Below are positions 8,013 through 16,334 of a DNA stretch of 64,000 bases, one piece after another (position 1 is the stretch's first letter; every line of letters starts with the position of its first letter). This DNA is from an uncultured Candidatus Binatia bacterium. GTDB taxonomy: Bacteria > Desulfobacterota > Binatia > Bin18. The translations under genes and the position numbers were made by a program. Below the pieces are notes generated by a model that worked only from the letters and a program-made list of their open reading frames with translations, had not been told where the DNA came from and searched no databases. The stretch spans positions 3,219,338 through 3,283,337 of the forward strand of contig OY282457.1 in NCBI GenBank assembly GCA_958296235.1, given 5' to 3'.

Positions 8013-9326
8013 TCGAAGAGCCTGCTCATAGGCGGCTACGGCCTCGCCCGTCTGGCCTGTTTGCCCGAGGGCCTGCCCGAGGCTCACATAGGCATAGGCG
8101 TAATCGGGCTGAAGATGGATCGTCTGCCGCCACGCAAGCAGAGCCCCCGTCAGATCACCTTCTGCGGCGAGTAAGTGCCCAACGCGATGATGCACATGGG
8201 CTGAAGTCGGGACCAACTGCAAGGCTTTGCGATAGGCTACCAGCGCGTCTCGGGTATGCCCTTCGGCCTCACATGCCCGGGCAAGATGAATATGGGTAGT
8301 CGCATCATCTGGATTGAGACGCGCGGCTTCACGAAATGCCGTTATTGCCTGGCCCACCTCTCCGCGTTCTTGCAGGGCGACTCCTATCCGGTAATGCGCC
8401 TCAGCATGGCTGGGAGCCTGGTGTATGGCTTCGCGCCATTGGCGAATCGCCCCATCTAAATTTCCTTGATTATAGAGGGCATAGCCTTGTCTGAGATGCT
8501 GCGAGGCGGTGGGTGACACGGGCGGTGGTTGCGGGGTGTTCTGAGACGAGATGACCGGGGCCGGCGCTGGCAGCTCAGGGACTGCTGGAGGAGTGTCCTT
8601 GAGCGGGACAGCCGCTCTCCGTTCCTGGGAAGATGACGGTAAGGGGGGAGTCTGCGCCGGAACTTCTCTGTCAGGCGTCACACGTGGCGCGGGGGCAGGA
8701 GGCGTTGCTCGGCGGAGTGGGGGCGGCGGGAGATTTTTTATCACTTTTTTCGCGAAAACCGTCGGAGCGGGAGACGCCGGCGCCTGGGCTGGCCTGGGGA
8801 GAACGCGCGGAGAGTTGGTCTCTGGGGCGCGGGCAAAGAGCACCTGGGTGTTGCCCTGTTGAGGACCCTCAGCCTGTTCGGCGTTGTCATTGGGAGCGTA
8901 CGGTTTGTTCGGCTTGTTCAGGATAGCAGTCACCACATGCGCCTGTTGTTTAACCGAAAAAGGCGGAATCTGGTTGGCTTTGAGGTCAAGCACAAAACGG
9001 GTGTAGTGGGGATGGGAGCCAGCCCGGACCTGTGTAATCAGTGCATCGGCTGCGGTATACGTGGCTGAGGCTAAGCGCTCGACTTCTCCTCTGACATCAA
9101 TGACCAGGCGGGCCGGTGAGAGTAAGGCAAAGGCGTGGACAGAGCCCGGCGGCCGGGAAAAGTGGAGGCTGAGGGTCCGTTGGTTTCGGCCCTGAGCGAG
9201 CTGTATCTCCTGCACATACAATCCCGAGGGCCGGACAAGGGATTGAGCAACACTCTGCCAAGGGGCGATCAGACCCACCCCGGTCAACGTCACGACGAGG
9301 AAGAGGAAAGCGGAATTTTTCTGCAT
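7941..9326 (-). CDS. AMIN domain plus TPR repeat protein (paralogue 1)
   Basis: The 461-residue protein has an N-terminal signal peptide (cleavage after about residue 28, SVAQS). An AMIN domain follows at about 30-135 (SPARLVIDVRGEV, TRFVLDLKANQIPPF), then a Pro/Ala-rich linker at about 150-270 and at least four TPR units at about 275-455. AMIN domains bind peptidoglycan or secretins in the periplasm, and TPRs provide a protein-binding scaffold. A second paralogue starts 16 nt upstream on the same strand and a third lies at 15101-16312. The family therefore expanded locally. Its partner is unknown. Confidence 0.85.
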   Translation of the reverse strand: MQKNSAFLFLVVTLTGVGLIAPWQSVAQSLVRPSGLYVQEIQLAQGRNQRTLSLHFSRPPGSVHAFALLSPARLVIDVRGEVERLASATYTAADALITQVRAGSHPHYTRFVLDLKANQIPPFSVKQQAHVVTAILNKPNKPYAPNDNAEQAEGPQQGNTQVLFARAPETNSPRVLPRPAQAPASPAPTVFAKKVIKNLPPPPLRRATPPAPAPRVTPDREVPAQTPPLPSSSQERRAAVPLKDTPPAVPELPAPAPVISSQNTPQPPPVSPTASQHLRQGYALYNQGNLDGAIRQWREAIHQAPSHAEAHYRIGVALQERGEVGQAITAFREAARLNPDDATTHIHLARACEAEGHTRDALVAYRKALQLVPTSAHVHHRVGHLLAAEGDLTGALLAWRQTIHLQPDYAYAYVSLGQALGQTGQTGEAVAAYEQALRLDPRAPFVAEVRQQIARLRAAEP

Positions 9327-9342
9327 CGCTACTGTTTTCTCG

Positions 9343-10557
9343 CTACGATCCTCGTAAACGCGTCACACGTTTGCGTATCTCTGCGCACAGGGCCTCTGCC
9401 TTGCTTTTTTTTCGCCGCTCCTCAAACGCTTGCGTAAAGCGAACGCAGATTGGTACGGCGTTCTTGTAGGTAGACAAGGCATCTTTCTGCCTGCCCATCT
9501 TTTCGAGCGCTTCGCCGTAGTTGGCATAGGCATAGGCGTAATGAGGAGCCAACTGTATGGTCTGGTACCACTCATTTGCGGCACCCTGCCAATCCTTCCT
9601 CCCGGCTAATATATATCCCAGCCGATTGTGGACATACGGGGCGGAGGGGACCAACTGTAAGGCTTTTTGATAGGTGTCAAAGGCCTCCTGTTCCTTCCCC
9701 AAGGCTTCAAACGCTCGGGCCAGATGGACATGCGCCGTGGCATTATCCGGCTCAATCCGAAGCGCTTGCTGAAAGGCGGCGGCTGCTTGGGTGTGATCTT
9801 TCTGGTCTCGGAATGCAAGCCCTAACAGATGATGCGCCCGGGCGGCCTGCGGGGCTAAGCGCAGGGCCTCTCGCCACTCGCCGATTGCCTCGTCAACCTT
9901 GCCGGCATCATAGAGAATCTGTCCCTGTTCAAGATGATAACGGGCCTGTTGTGATAAGGGTTCTGAAGAAGGGGAAGGCGTCAAGTCAACCCGCGGGGAA
10001 GGGGGAGACGGGGTTGGGACCGCAGCCAAGACAGGAGCTGGACTCTTGCCCCCACGCTGGGAAGCCAGCGTTGTCTGAGACCGCGAAAAGAGCACCTGTG
10101 GCCGGATCGGTGGAGGGCCACCGTCTTGCTCTCCGCCCGGTTTGCCAAGTTTGGCAAGAACCCTGGTCTCGTGGTGTTCAACCGAATGCGCCGGCACTGT
10201 TTGGCCGCTGAGGTCCAGGACAAGGCGCAGGCGTTGTGGATGCGAGCCGGTGCGTACGTGTGTGAGGAGCGCGTCCTCTGCCTGATAGATACGGGACGGC
10301 ACGTTCTGCACCGGACCGTGCACATCAATGACAATGCGTGAGGGCGATGACAGGGAGAACGACCGGATGGAGTCAGGCGGATGAGAAAACTGAAACAGGA
10401 CCACCCGCGCCTCTCCCTCAGCCGTCAGGCGTATTTCCTGTAAGTGGAGAGCGGCGGACTGAGCAAAGGCAGGGGGCAGGCCTAAGACGAGCGCGACGAT
10501 CCCCAGCCTGACCCGGAGGGCAGCGAATGTCCTGAAGCCGGTTCGTTTTCTTTGCAT
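9343..10557 (-). CDS. AMIN domain plus TPR repeat protein (paralogue 2)
   Basis: The 404-residue paralogue has the same plan: signal peptide (to about residue 32), AMIN domain at about 36-140 (SPSRIVIDVHGPV, LRLVLDLSGQTVPAH), a short Pro-rich linker and TPR repeats at about 205-395, ending in a basic tail. It is probably periplasmic or outer-membrane associated. It lies directly upstream of paralogue 1 on the same strand with a 16-nt gap, so the two are likely co-transcribed. The ATG at 10557 is followed by a normal basic and hydrophobic signal sequence. Confidence 0.85.
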   Translation of the reverse strand: MQRKRTGFRTFAALRVRLGIVALVLGLPPAFAQSAALHLQEIRLTAEGEARVVLFQFSHPPDSIRSFSLSSPSRIVIDVHGPVQNVPSRIYQAEDALLTHVRTGSHPQRLRLVLDLSGQTVPAHSVEHHETRVLAKLGKPGGEQDGGPPPIRPQVLFSRSQTTLASQRGGKSPAPVLAAVPTPSPPSPRVDLTPSPSSEPLSQQARYHLEQGQILYDAGKVDEAIGEWREALRLAPQAARAHHLLGLAFRDQKDHTQAAAAFQQALRIEPDNATAHVHLARAFEALGKEQEAFDTYQKALQLVPSAPYVHNRLGYILAGRKDWQGAANEWYQTIQLAPHYAYAYANYGEALEKMGRQKDALSTYKNAVPICVRFTQAFEERRKKSKAEALCAEIRKRVTRLRGS

Positions 10558-11061
10558 GACGCTGCTTGCCCGGATATCCAGCCCGCCTATGAGCGTGAGG
10601 GCTCGTGGTCGAGACGAAGCTGATGAGAGACGGTCGCCAATTCCTGCTGCACGTCAGTGAGATGGGTTTCTACGTGTCGCAACGAGCGCATAATCGCGCC
10701 ACTGTCTGTCCGCGTTTCAGGTGTCAGGCCGCCGGATTCAAGCAGACGGCTGAAGACCCGAACGATTTCCTCGGGCGTAATCTCACCCCCGGGTTGATAC
10801 CAACGGTATAACCAGTTGCACATGCCGGTAAAGGCGTGCATCAGTAGCCGAGGATTTTCATTGATGACCTCACCTTTCTCGATCCCGTTTCGAATTTCAT
10901 CCTCGATGAGCAGATCAATTTTTTGTTGCATTTTTTCAACGATCCGAACCGTTTCCGGCGGGAGATTTGCCTCCTCGCGGAACAGGAGGCGAAAGAGCGG
11001 TTGGTCAGTAGTGAGCGAGGCGATCTGATGCGCCATTTTCTCGTTCAAGTGGATATCGGAT

Positions 11062-11716
11062 GTCACTAAGTATTTATGAGTGACGGGGCGGTGTTTTATC
11101 GTATTCATGCAACTCAATCCTTCCTTTCTTTTGCGCCAGAATGTCGGCGGTGAACCTTACTAGAGCGCAGAACTCTTGCAGCTCTCCATAATCGGGTTTC
11201 ACTATTGCAGAACTTCCTACGTAATAAATCCCGTTCCCTTTCTTAAACTGTTGTACGTGCCCTAACACGAGTAAGTTATCAGGAACCTGTAACCACACTC
11301 CCCCGTCTTCTTTATGTCTCTTTCTCTTGTCTCTGTGCGCGATGTTCTTGTCCCTTCGTTCTTCGTATTTAACGAAAATACGCCTTAACGCCAAACCCAA
11401 CGACACACCATCCGGTGCCGTGATTGGGTATTCTAAATGCATCCATGTTCCATTCGGAGGGTTGAATATCAATCTTTTTACCTGATTACTCTCCTTACCT
11501 TTCTTAAATACTGAGTAATAGCTCATAATTGCCGAGTAAAAGATAGCGGCAATTATGTGGTTTTGTAATACATGAAACGCGTTGATAGCGTCTTTGCATA
11601 ATGTGAAAGCAAGCAGTACGCGTGTCAGATCGTCGTCTATCTTCCAACCTACTCGATTCTCTTTCTGGGCCATGTTTTATCCTTTCAATTGGACCGCTCT
11701 AATTTTCGCGGTCACT
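11062..11716. mobile_element. Insertion inside the tetR gene, with a candidate 6-bp target duplication
   Basis: The segment separating the two tetR halves is visibly AT-richer than its surroundings. GTCACT occurs at both edges (11062-11067 and 11711-11716) and could be a target-site duplication, although joining at it leaves the tetR frame off by one. No terminal inverted repeats and no transposase were found, so the mechanism is open. The insert's only gene is the HEPN-like ORF. Confidence 0.45.
11074..11673 (-). CDS. HEPN-like protein of unknown function, within the tetR insertion
   Basis: The 199-residue product has no confident family match from reading alone. It has an N-terminal helical part and a motif RRDKNIAHRDK near residues 107-117. 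The R-x5-H spacing and the NIAHRD context are typical of HEPN ribonuclease-type domains (AbiU2-like and relatives), which are common in defence and toxin systems. An AAAGGA ribosome-binding site lies 6 nt before the ATG. The coding sequence is AT-richer than the neighbours and sits inside the broken tetR gene, which fits recent acquisition. No antitoxin partner is seen beside it. Confidence 0.5.
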   Translation of the reverse strand: MAQKENRVGWKIDDDLTRVLLAFTLCKDAINAFHVLQNHIIAAIFYSAIMSYYSVFKKGKESNQVKRLIFNPPNGTWMHLEYPITAPDGVSLGLALRRIFVKYEERRDKNIAHRDKRKRHKEDGGVWLQVPDNLLVLGHVQQFKKGNGIYYVGSSAIVKPDYGELQEFCALVRFTADILAQKKGRIELHEYDKTPPRHS

Positions 11717-11958
11717 TCGCAGCATAACCTGTCGAATCTTCTCTGGACGTGAGAGCGGTCGGGCCAAGAGCTCTTCCAGGGTTGCCTGATAGTTTTTGAG
11801 GGAACGGGTAAAAATCGCCGTGAGCAGAGCAGCCTTGCTCTCAAAATAGGTGTAGAACGTCACCCTGGAAATACCGACCAGAGAGACGATGTCATCCAGC
11901 GTTGTTTCGTGGTAACCACGCTGCGTAAAGCAGTCGGTGGCGATGCGGAGGAGTTCTG

Positions 11959-11990
11959 CTTCTACGAGTTCGCGCTTCTACGAGTTCGCG
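11959..11990. repeat. 16-bp tandem duplication in tetR
   Basis: CTTCTACGAGTTCGCG occurs twice in direct tandem (11959-11974, 11975-11990). Because 16 is not a multiple of three, it shifts the tetR frame within the first ten codons; removing one copy restores a good TetR N-terminus. Confidence 0.9.
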
Positions 11991-12033
11991 CTTTTTTGCC
12001 ATCCCTGCCTCCAGTACAAATAAAATTTTCCTC

Positions 12034-12082
12034 TTGACGGCAGAGAATATGTACAATACTTACTACGACTTACTACGAGTAA
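12034..12082 (+). promoter_or_regulatory. Promoter with overlapping repeat/operator upstream of DUF1329
   Basis: A -35 TTGACG (12034-12039) and -10 TACTTA (12057-12062) are 17 nt apart. The -10 overlaps a tandem 10-bp repeat ACTTACTACG (12058-12077) and the palindrome TTACT-ACG-AGTAA (12070-12082). This is where a repressor such as the divergent TetR would be expected to bind. Inferred from sequence only. Confidence 0.5.
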
Positions 12083-12138
12083 AGAAATCTGTATAAAAGT
12101 AAAGTTCTCTTTGCTTTCAGACAAGAGGGGCACCTAGT

Positions 12139-13464
12139 ATGGAGAAGCGAGCGCTACAGGGACCGGTCAGCTTTTTGTCATATTTTCTGATAGCCGCCTT
12201 GGCGCTGGCGTTCAGCGGCCTCTGGGCGTCACCCCCAACCGCGCTTGCCAACCAGGACCAGAGCTATGACACGCTGCGGAACTGGATTGAGCACGCTCGT
12301 CCAGAGACCGAACTGACACCCGGACAGCATCTCACCCTCAAAGACCGCGCCATACTGGAGCCGCTCATTCCCCAGCCGGCCTGGGAATACTACTTCTATG
12401 ACGGCATGGATATGGAGATTGCGGAAACCGGGACGTACCCGCCCCCGGCAGACTGGGGCAAGAATGTCCCGTCCGGGTACCAACTGGACGAGCAGGGGGT
12501 GCTGATCGGCTTCTCGGGCGGGGGCTTTCCTTTCCCGAACATCGACGCCGCCGCCCCGCAGGTTGCCCAGAAGGTTATCTGGAATATGTTGTGGCGACCT
12601 GGGGCCGAAGATTATGTCATGCCTATGGTGGCCTGGTCGCGGAGTCCGAACGGACAGCTGGACCGACAGTTTGAATTTACCGCCGTCACTTCCCGTTATG
12701 CCCAGGGGGACCACTGCCTGGTGCCGGGCTATGAAGAAGTGCGAACCAAGCAACTGATGGAATTTCGCTCACCGCGTGACATGGCCGGGGCGAAAATGCT
12801 GACAAAAACCTATGTGGATCACTACAAAGAGGACAATGGCTGGATGTATATGCCGGCCCAGCGCAAGCCACGGCGGACGCTGGCCTCCGAGCGCACCAGC
12901 GAGGTCATGGGTATGGACTATACCATGGAAGACGCTATGGGCTTCGGCGGCAAGGTGTATGAGCACAACTGGAGCTATCTGGGAAAGAGGCGAGTGATCG
13001 CCACGATCAATGTCGAGACTAATCCGGAAGCCGGCGGTCCGCACTTATGGGTCCCGAAGGACGCGCGCTGGGAGGTGCGCGAGGCGCATGTGCTTTTGGT
13101 TGATCCCAAATCCGCAAACCACCCGTATAGTCATAAGATCATCTTTATCGACACCGAGACGTTCTGGACGCTGTGGATGTTCGGCTTCGACCGGCAGGAT
13201 GATCACCTCTTGCGCATGAACCAGCACTTTCTCAAGTATTCCGAGAGCTATGCCCACGAGACCGCCGCCCAAGCGCCCTATATGAAGCTGGATTACGCGA
13301 ATAATGTCGGGGAGCGGGTGTTCTACCATCTGGGAGAGACCGATATTAACCCCAAAAAACCGCACGCGACTTTCTCGCACTGTTATGTCATGACGAGACA
13401 TTTCTCCTCGGGGCGGGCGAAGCAATTCTATTCCGTCCGCAATATGGTCAGCGGACGGCGCTAG
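12139..13464 (+). CDS. DUF1329 family outer-membrane-associated protein
   Basis: The 441-residue protein has an N-terminal signal peptide (hydrophobic residues about 14-34, ending near ALANQ) and the layout of DUF1329 proteins, which have a LolA/LolB-like fold. Conserved-looking segments include YEEVRTKQLMEFRSPRD and KPRRTLASERTSEVMGMDYT. In proteobacteria these genes are regularly paired with DUF1302 genes, as here, and the pair is tied to uptake or export of hydrophobic compounds. DUF1302 follows after 21 nt. A promoter/operator region lies just upstream, next to the broken tetR. Confidence 0.88.
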   Translation: MEKRALQGPVSFLSYFLIAALALAFSGLWASPPTALANQDQSYDTLRNWIEHARPETELTPGQHLTLKDRAILEPLIPQPAWEYYFYDGMDMEIAETGTYPPPADWGKNVPSGYQLDEQGVLIGFSGGGFPFPNIDAAAPQVAQKVIWNMLWRPGAEDYVMPMVAWSRSPNGQLDRQFEFTAVTSRYAQGDHCLVPGYEEVRTKQLMEFRSPRDMAGAKMLTKTYVDHYKEDNGWMYMPAQRKPRRTLASERTSEVMGMDYTMEDAMGFGGKVYEHNWSYLGKRRVIATINVETNPEAGGPHLWVPKDARWEVREAHVLLVDPKSANHPYSHKIIFIDTETFWTLWMFGFDRQDDHLLRMNQHFLKYSESYAHETAAQAPYMKLDYANNVGERVFYHLGETDINPKKPHATFSHCYVMTRHFSSGRAKQFYSVRNMVSGRR

Positions 13465-13485
13465 ACCCCTCAGGATAGTGTACAT

Positions 13486-15084
13486 ATGCGCCTTCGTACC
13501 TGCTTCGCCTCGTGCGTCCTCTTCCTCGGCTTGGCTGTGATGCCGGCGCCGTCGTGGGGCATTATTACCGTCACCGACGATATTGAACTCGAAGGGTTTG
13601 TCAAAACCCAAAACATCCTCCGCACCCCGATGTTTCGGGATGCGGAACTCATCATGCAGCGGAATACGGCGCAACTGGAGGGCAAGTATTACTTTTTGCG
13701 TGAGAGTCAAGCCTTTGGTCGTTTCGCCACCGGCCCGCTGGAAGAGGCCACGCTGACCCTTATTGGCCGTGGCGTGTACGACTCGATTTACGACATTCGA
13801 CACACGTATAATGAGGCGTTCGGCAAGAACCAGCGACTGAACCGGCAGTTTGAGTACAAACTTCGTGAAGCCTTTGTCGATATGGTGCTACCCCCGTTTA
13901 CACTCCGGCTGGGTCGCCAGCAAGTCGTGTGGGGAGAGACCGATAATTTTCGGGCGCTGGATGTCATCAATCCCCTCGATCTGCGCTGGCACGCCAACTG
14001 GGAGCCCTGGGAGGATATCCGCATTCCGCTGTGGATGGCGCGGGCGATTTACGACATCGGCAAATTCGGCCCGCTCGAAGAGTCCTTTGTCGAGGCCGTC
14101 TGGATTCCGTGGGATTTTCAGCCCAATAAGGTCGCCGCGGACCCCCGTCGGCCGTGGGGGTTTATTGGCGACGGCCTCGCTAGAGTTGCCAACTCCGCCC
14201 TGATTGGGGGCCAACTCCTTGATCTTGATTTCATGGTGAGAGATGACAAGCCGAGTAAAAAATTCAAGAATGGTCAGGCCGGGGTACGCTTCAAGGCTAT
14301 TTGGGGCGGGATCGATTTCAGCCTCAACTATTTCTACGGTTTTTCCGGCGACCCCGGATTCAAGGTTCGCTCGGACTTGGCCCGTCTTGAGGGCAGGACC
14401 CTGCACGCCGTACTCGACCGCGTGCATCCGCGCTCCCACGTTGTCGGCATTGCGGCCAATTATTCGGAGGAAAAATATACGCAGTCAGTTTTCCGGGTGG
14501 AAACGACTTTTACGACAGGCGTGCCTGTCACGATTGCTCAGAACGCTCCGAAACGGCTCGACCCGGACGGGAATCAATTCGACACTGCTGACCGCTCGGT
14601 TGTCATGCTGGCTATTGACCGCCCGACCTGGATTCGCCCGCTGAATAATATACGGACGTTTTTCCTCTCCGCGCAGTTCTTCTGGCGGCGCTATCTGGAC
14701 TACAGTCGTTTCTACCGCGGCATTCCGTCCGTCCGGCGTGCTCACATGAATGGGGAGGTCGTCCCAGATCGATTCATCAGCACGAACGCAGACAAAATCG
14801 ATCAGAACGAGTTTGTCATTACCTTTTCCGCTTCCACCAGCTATGGGCCAGGCGGGCTCTGGCAGCCATTGTTTGTGTTTGCGCTCGATCCGCTCTCCAC
14901 AGGGGCGTATAATAAATTTTCTATGGACTACCTGTGGTCAAACCATTTTGTCTTGCGGTTCGAGCAGAATTTCTTCTGGCGGGTCCGCTCGCACGACCCT
15001 GGCCCCTGGGCCATTGGCGACCTGTACGGCCGTCCCCGTGACAGCCGTCACGAGAGTGTTTTCAGCGCGATCTTTCAATTCTAG
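13486..15084 (+). CDS. DUF1302 family outer-membrane beta-barrel-like protein
   Basis: This 532-residue protein has a signal peptide (residues about 1-24, ending PAPSWG) and matches DUF1302. Typical segments are LRLGRQQVVWGETDNFRALD near residues 140-160 and DLRWHANWEPWEDIRIPLWM. The alternating polar and hydrophobic strands and the aromatic C-terminal end (FSAIFQF) are typical of outer-membrane barrels. It is almost certainly co-transcribed with DUF1329 and probably forms the channel part of the same transport system. Confidence 0.88.
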   Translation: MRLRTCFASCVLFLGLAVMPAPSWGIITVTDDIELEGFVKTQNILRTPMFRDAELIMQRNTAQLEGKYYFLRESQAFGRFATGPLEEATLTLIGRGVYDSIYDIRHTYNEAFGKNQRLNRQFEYKLREAFVDMVLPPFTLRLGRQQVVWGETDNFRALDVINPLDLRWHANWEPWEDIRIPLWMARAIYDIGKFGPLEESFVEAVWIPWDFQPNKVAADPRRPWGFIGDGLARVANSALIGGQLLDLDFMVRDDKPSKKFKNGQAGVRFKAIWGGIDFSLNYFYGFSGDPGFKVRSDLARLEGRTLHAVLDRVHPRSHVVGIAANYSEEKYTQSVFRVETTFTTGVPVTIAQNAPKRLDPDGNQFDTADRSVVMLAIDRPTWIRPLNNIRTFFLSAQFFWRRYLDYSRFYRGIPSVRRAHMNGEVVPDRFISTNADKIDQNEFVITFSASTSYGPGGLWQPLFVFALDPLSTGAYNKFSMDYLWSNHFVLRFEQNFFWRVRSHDPGPWAIGDLYGRPRDSRHESVFSAIFQF

Positions 15085-15100
15085 GTCCGGCGACAGCGAC

Positions 15101-16312
15101 CTACGATTCCGAGGCGCGGAGGCGGTCAATCCGCTTCTTGACCTCGGACGCAAAAGACGCCTGCGGGTCCAGCTCGACTGCGCGCTCGTAGGCGGCCAGC
15201 GCCTGTGTCTTCTGCCCCAAGCTTTCAAGCGCCTCACCCAGATTGGCATGGGTGTAGGCATAGTCCGGGTCTAAGGCGATCGCCTGTTGCCACTCGTCCG
15301 CCGCGGCGTGGTGATTGCCCTGAGCCGCAAAAATATGACCCAAGCGGTCATGGATATACGACGAAGTGGGAACGAGCTGGAGCGCTTTCCGATACGCGAC
15401 CACCGCCTCTTGGACAGTGCCGTCGGCTTCGAGCGTGCGGGCAAGGTGAACCTGCGCCATGGCATTATACGGATCGATCCGTAGCGACGTCCGTAACATG
15501 TGAATCGACTCATCACGCGCGCCATGATCCCCAAGCGCCAACCCGAGCAGGTGATGGGCTTTGGCATTGGTCGGAGCGAGGCGAACGGTTTCGCGCCACT
15601 CGGCGATTGCTTTTTTTAGCTCCCCGTTATCGTAAAATTCTTGTCCCTGCCGCAAGTGGAGCAGGGCCTGAGAGGATAAAGACCGCTGAGGCAACGGGTC
15701 GGATGGTTGAGCGGATGGCTCGGCCTCAGGCTGCGGAGCGGGGGCCGGGAGTGGTGGTGGCACGGACGGTGCGGGCGTCTCTGGACGGACGGGACGAGCG
15801 CGAGCCATTTGGGGCTTAGGTGGGGCTTTGGCCGTCTTAGGCGTAGGCGATGCCTTTGCCGTCTTGCTGGTATGCGAAAAAAGAATCTGGGAGTAGGCTT
15901 CTCCTCCAGCCTCGTTTTCATGGCCAAAGACAATGACAACCCGGTCGGTGCGTTGTTCTACGGTAAAGGGCGGAATCTCGGCCTGTTTGAGGTCCAGGAC
16001 AAGCCGGAGATAGGCCGGATGCGTCCCGAGGCGAACCTGGGCAAGGAGTTCGTCATCCGCCGGGTAGGCCGCTGTTGGTACACCCCGAAGCGGACCGCGT
16101 ACGTCAATGACCAAACGAGAGGGGGATGCGAGGGCAAACGAGTTAACGGCGTCCGGGGGACGCGAGAACTGAAAGAGGACGGAGCGCCGATTTCCTTGTA
16201 CCGAGAGTTGGACTTTCTGCAGGCCCAGCAGCTCGGACTGGGCAAGGGCGGAGGTCCACCCTAGGCCGAGCCAGACACCTATTGCACTGACAAAGATCCA
16301 CGCCTTACACAC
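15101..16312 (-). CDS. AMIN domain plus TPR repeat protein (paralogue 3)
   Basis: The 403-residue paralogue of the two genes at 7941-10557 has a signal peptide (to about residue 24), AMIN at about 28-130 (SPSRLVIDVRGPL, LRLVLDLKQAEIPPF), a Pro/Lys/Thr-rich linker and TPR repeats at about 215-400. It is convergent with DUF1302, with 16 nt between the ends. The MFS gene starts upstream at 17534 and ends 22 nt before this gene begins, so the two may share a transcript. The three paralogues thus frame the tetR-DUF1329-DUF1302 segment. Confidence 0.85.
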   Translation of the reverse strand: MCKAWIFVSAIGVWLGLGWTSALAQSELLGLQKVQLSVQGNRRSVLFQFSRPPDAVNSFALASPSRLVIDVRGPLRGVPTAAYPADDELLAQVRLGTHPAYLRLVLDLKQAEIPPFTVEQRTDRVVIVFGHENEAGGEAYSQILFSHTSKTAKASPTPKTAKAPPKPQMARARPVRPETPAPSVPPPLPAPAPQPEAEPSAQPSDPLPQRSLSSQALLHLRQGQEFYDNGELKKAIAEWRETVRLAPTNAKAHHLLGLALGDHGARDESIHMLRTSLRIDPYNAMAQVHLARTLEADGTVQEAVVAYRKALQLVPTSSYIHDRLGHIFAAQGNHHAAADEWQQAIALDPDYAYTHANLGEALESLGQKTQALAAYERAVELDPQASFASEVKKRIDRLRASES

Positions 16313-16334
16313 TGTTGTTCTCTCTCGCCTGGTC

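Larger units (their letters stand above)
10587..12002 (-). pseudogene. TetR-family regulator, interrupted and frameshifted
   Basis: The N-terminal half runs leftward from an ATG at 12002 (MAKKRELVEA, then a TetR helix-turn-helix with TTLDDIVSLVGISRVTFYTYF). A 16-bp tandem duplication at 11959-11990 throws this frame off. About 90 codons in, the gene is interrupted near 11710 by an insert carrying another ORF. The C-terminal half resumes at about 11065 and runs to 10587 (QPLFRLLFREEA, then a C-terminal coiled-coil-like tail). A 176-residue ORF (10587-11117) could still express the C-terminal part, but without DNA binding. It probably once controlled the divergent DUF1329/DUF1302 genes. Confidence 0.75.

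Noticed and set aside
11062..11716. A classical insertion sequence in tetR
   Set aside because: No transposase and no terminal inverted repeats were found; only a possible 6-bp direct repeat, so it is listed as an insertion of unknown type.
13045..13803. A 252-codon minus-strand ORF across DUF1329/DUF1302
   Set aside because: It is antisense to both genes, with no recognisable domain and no start signals.
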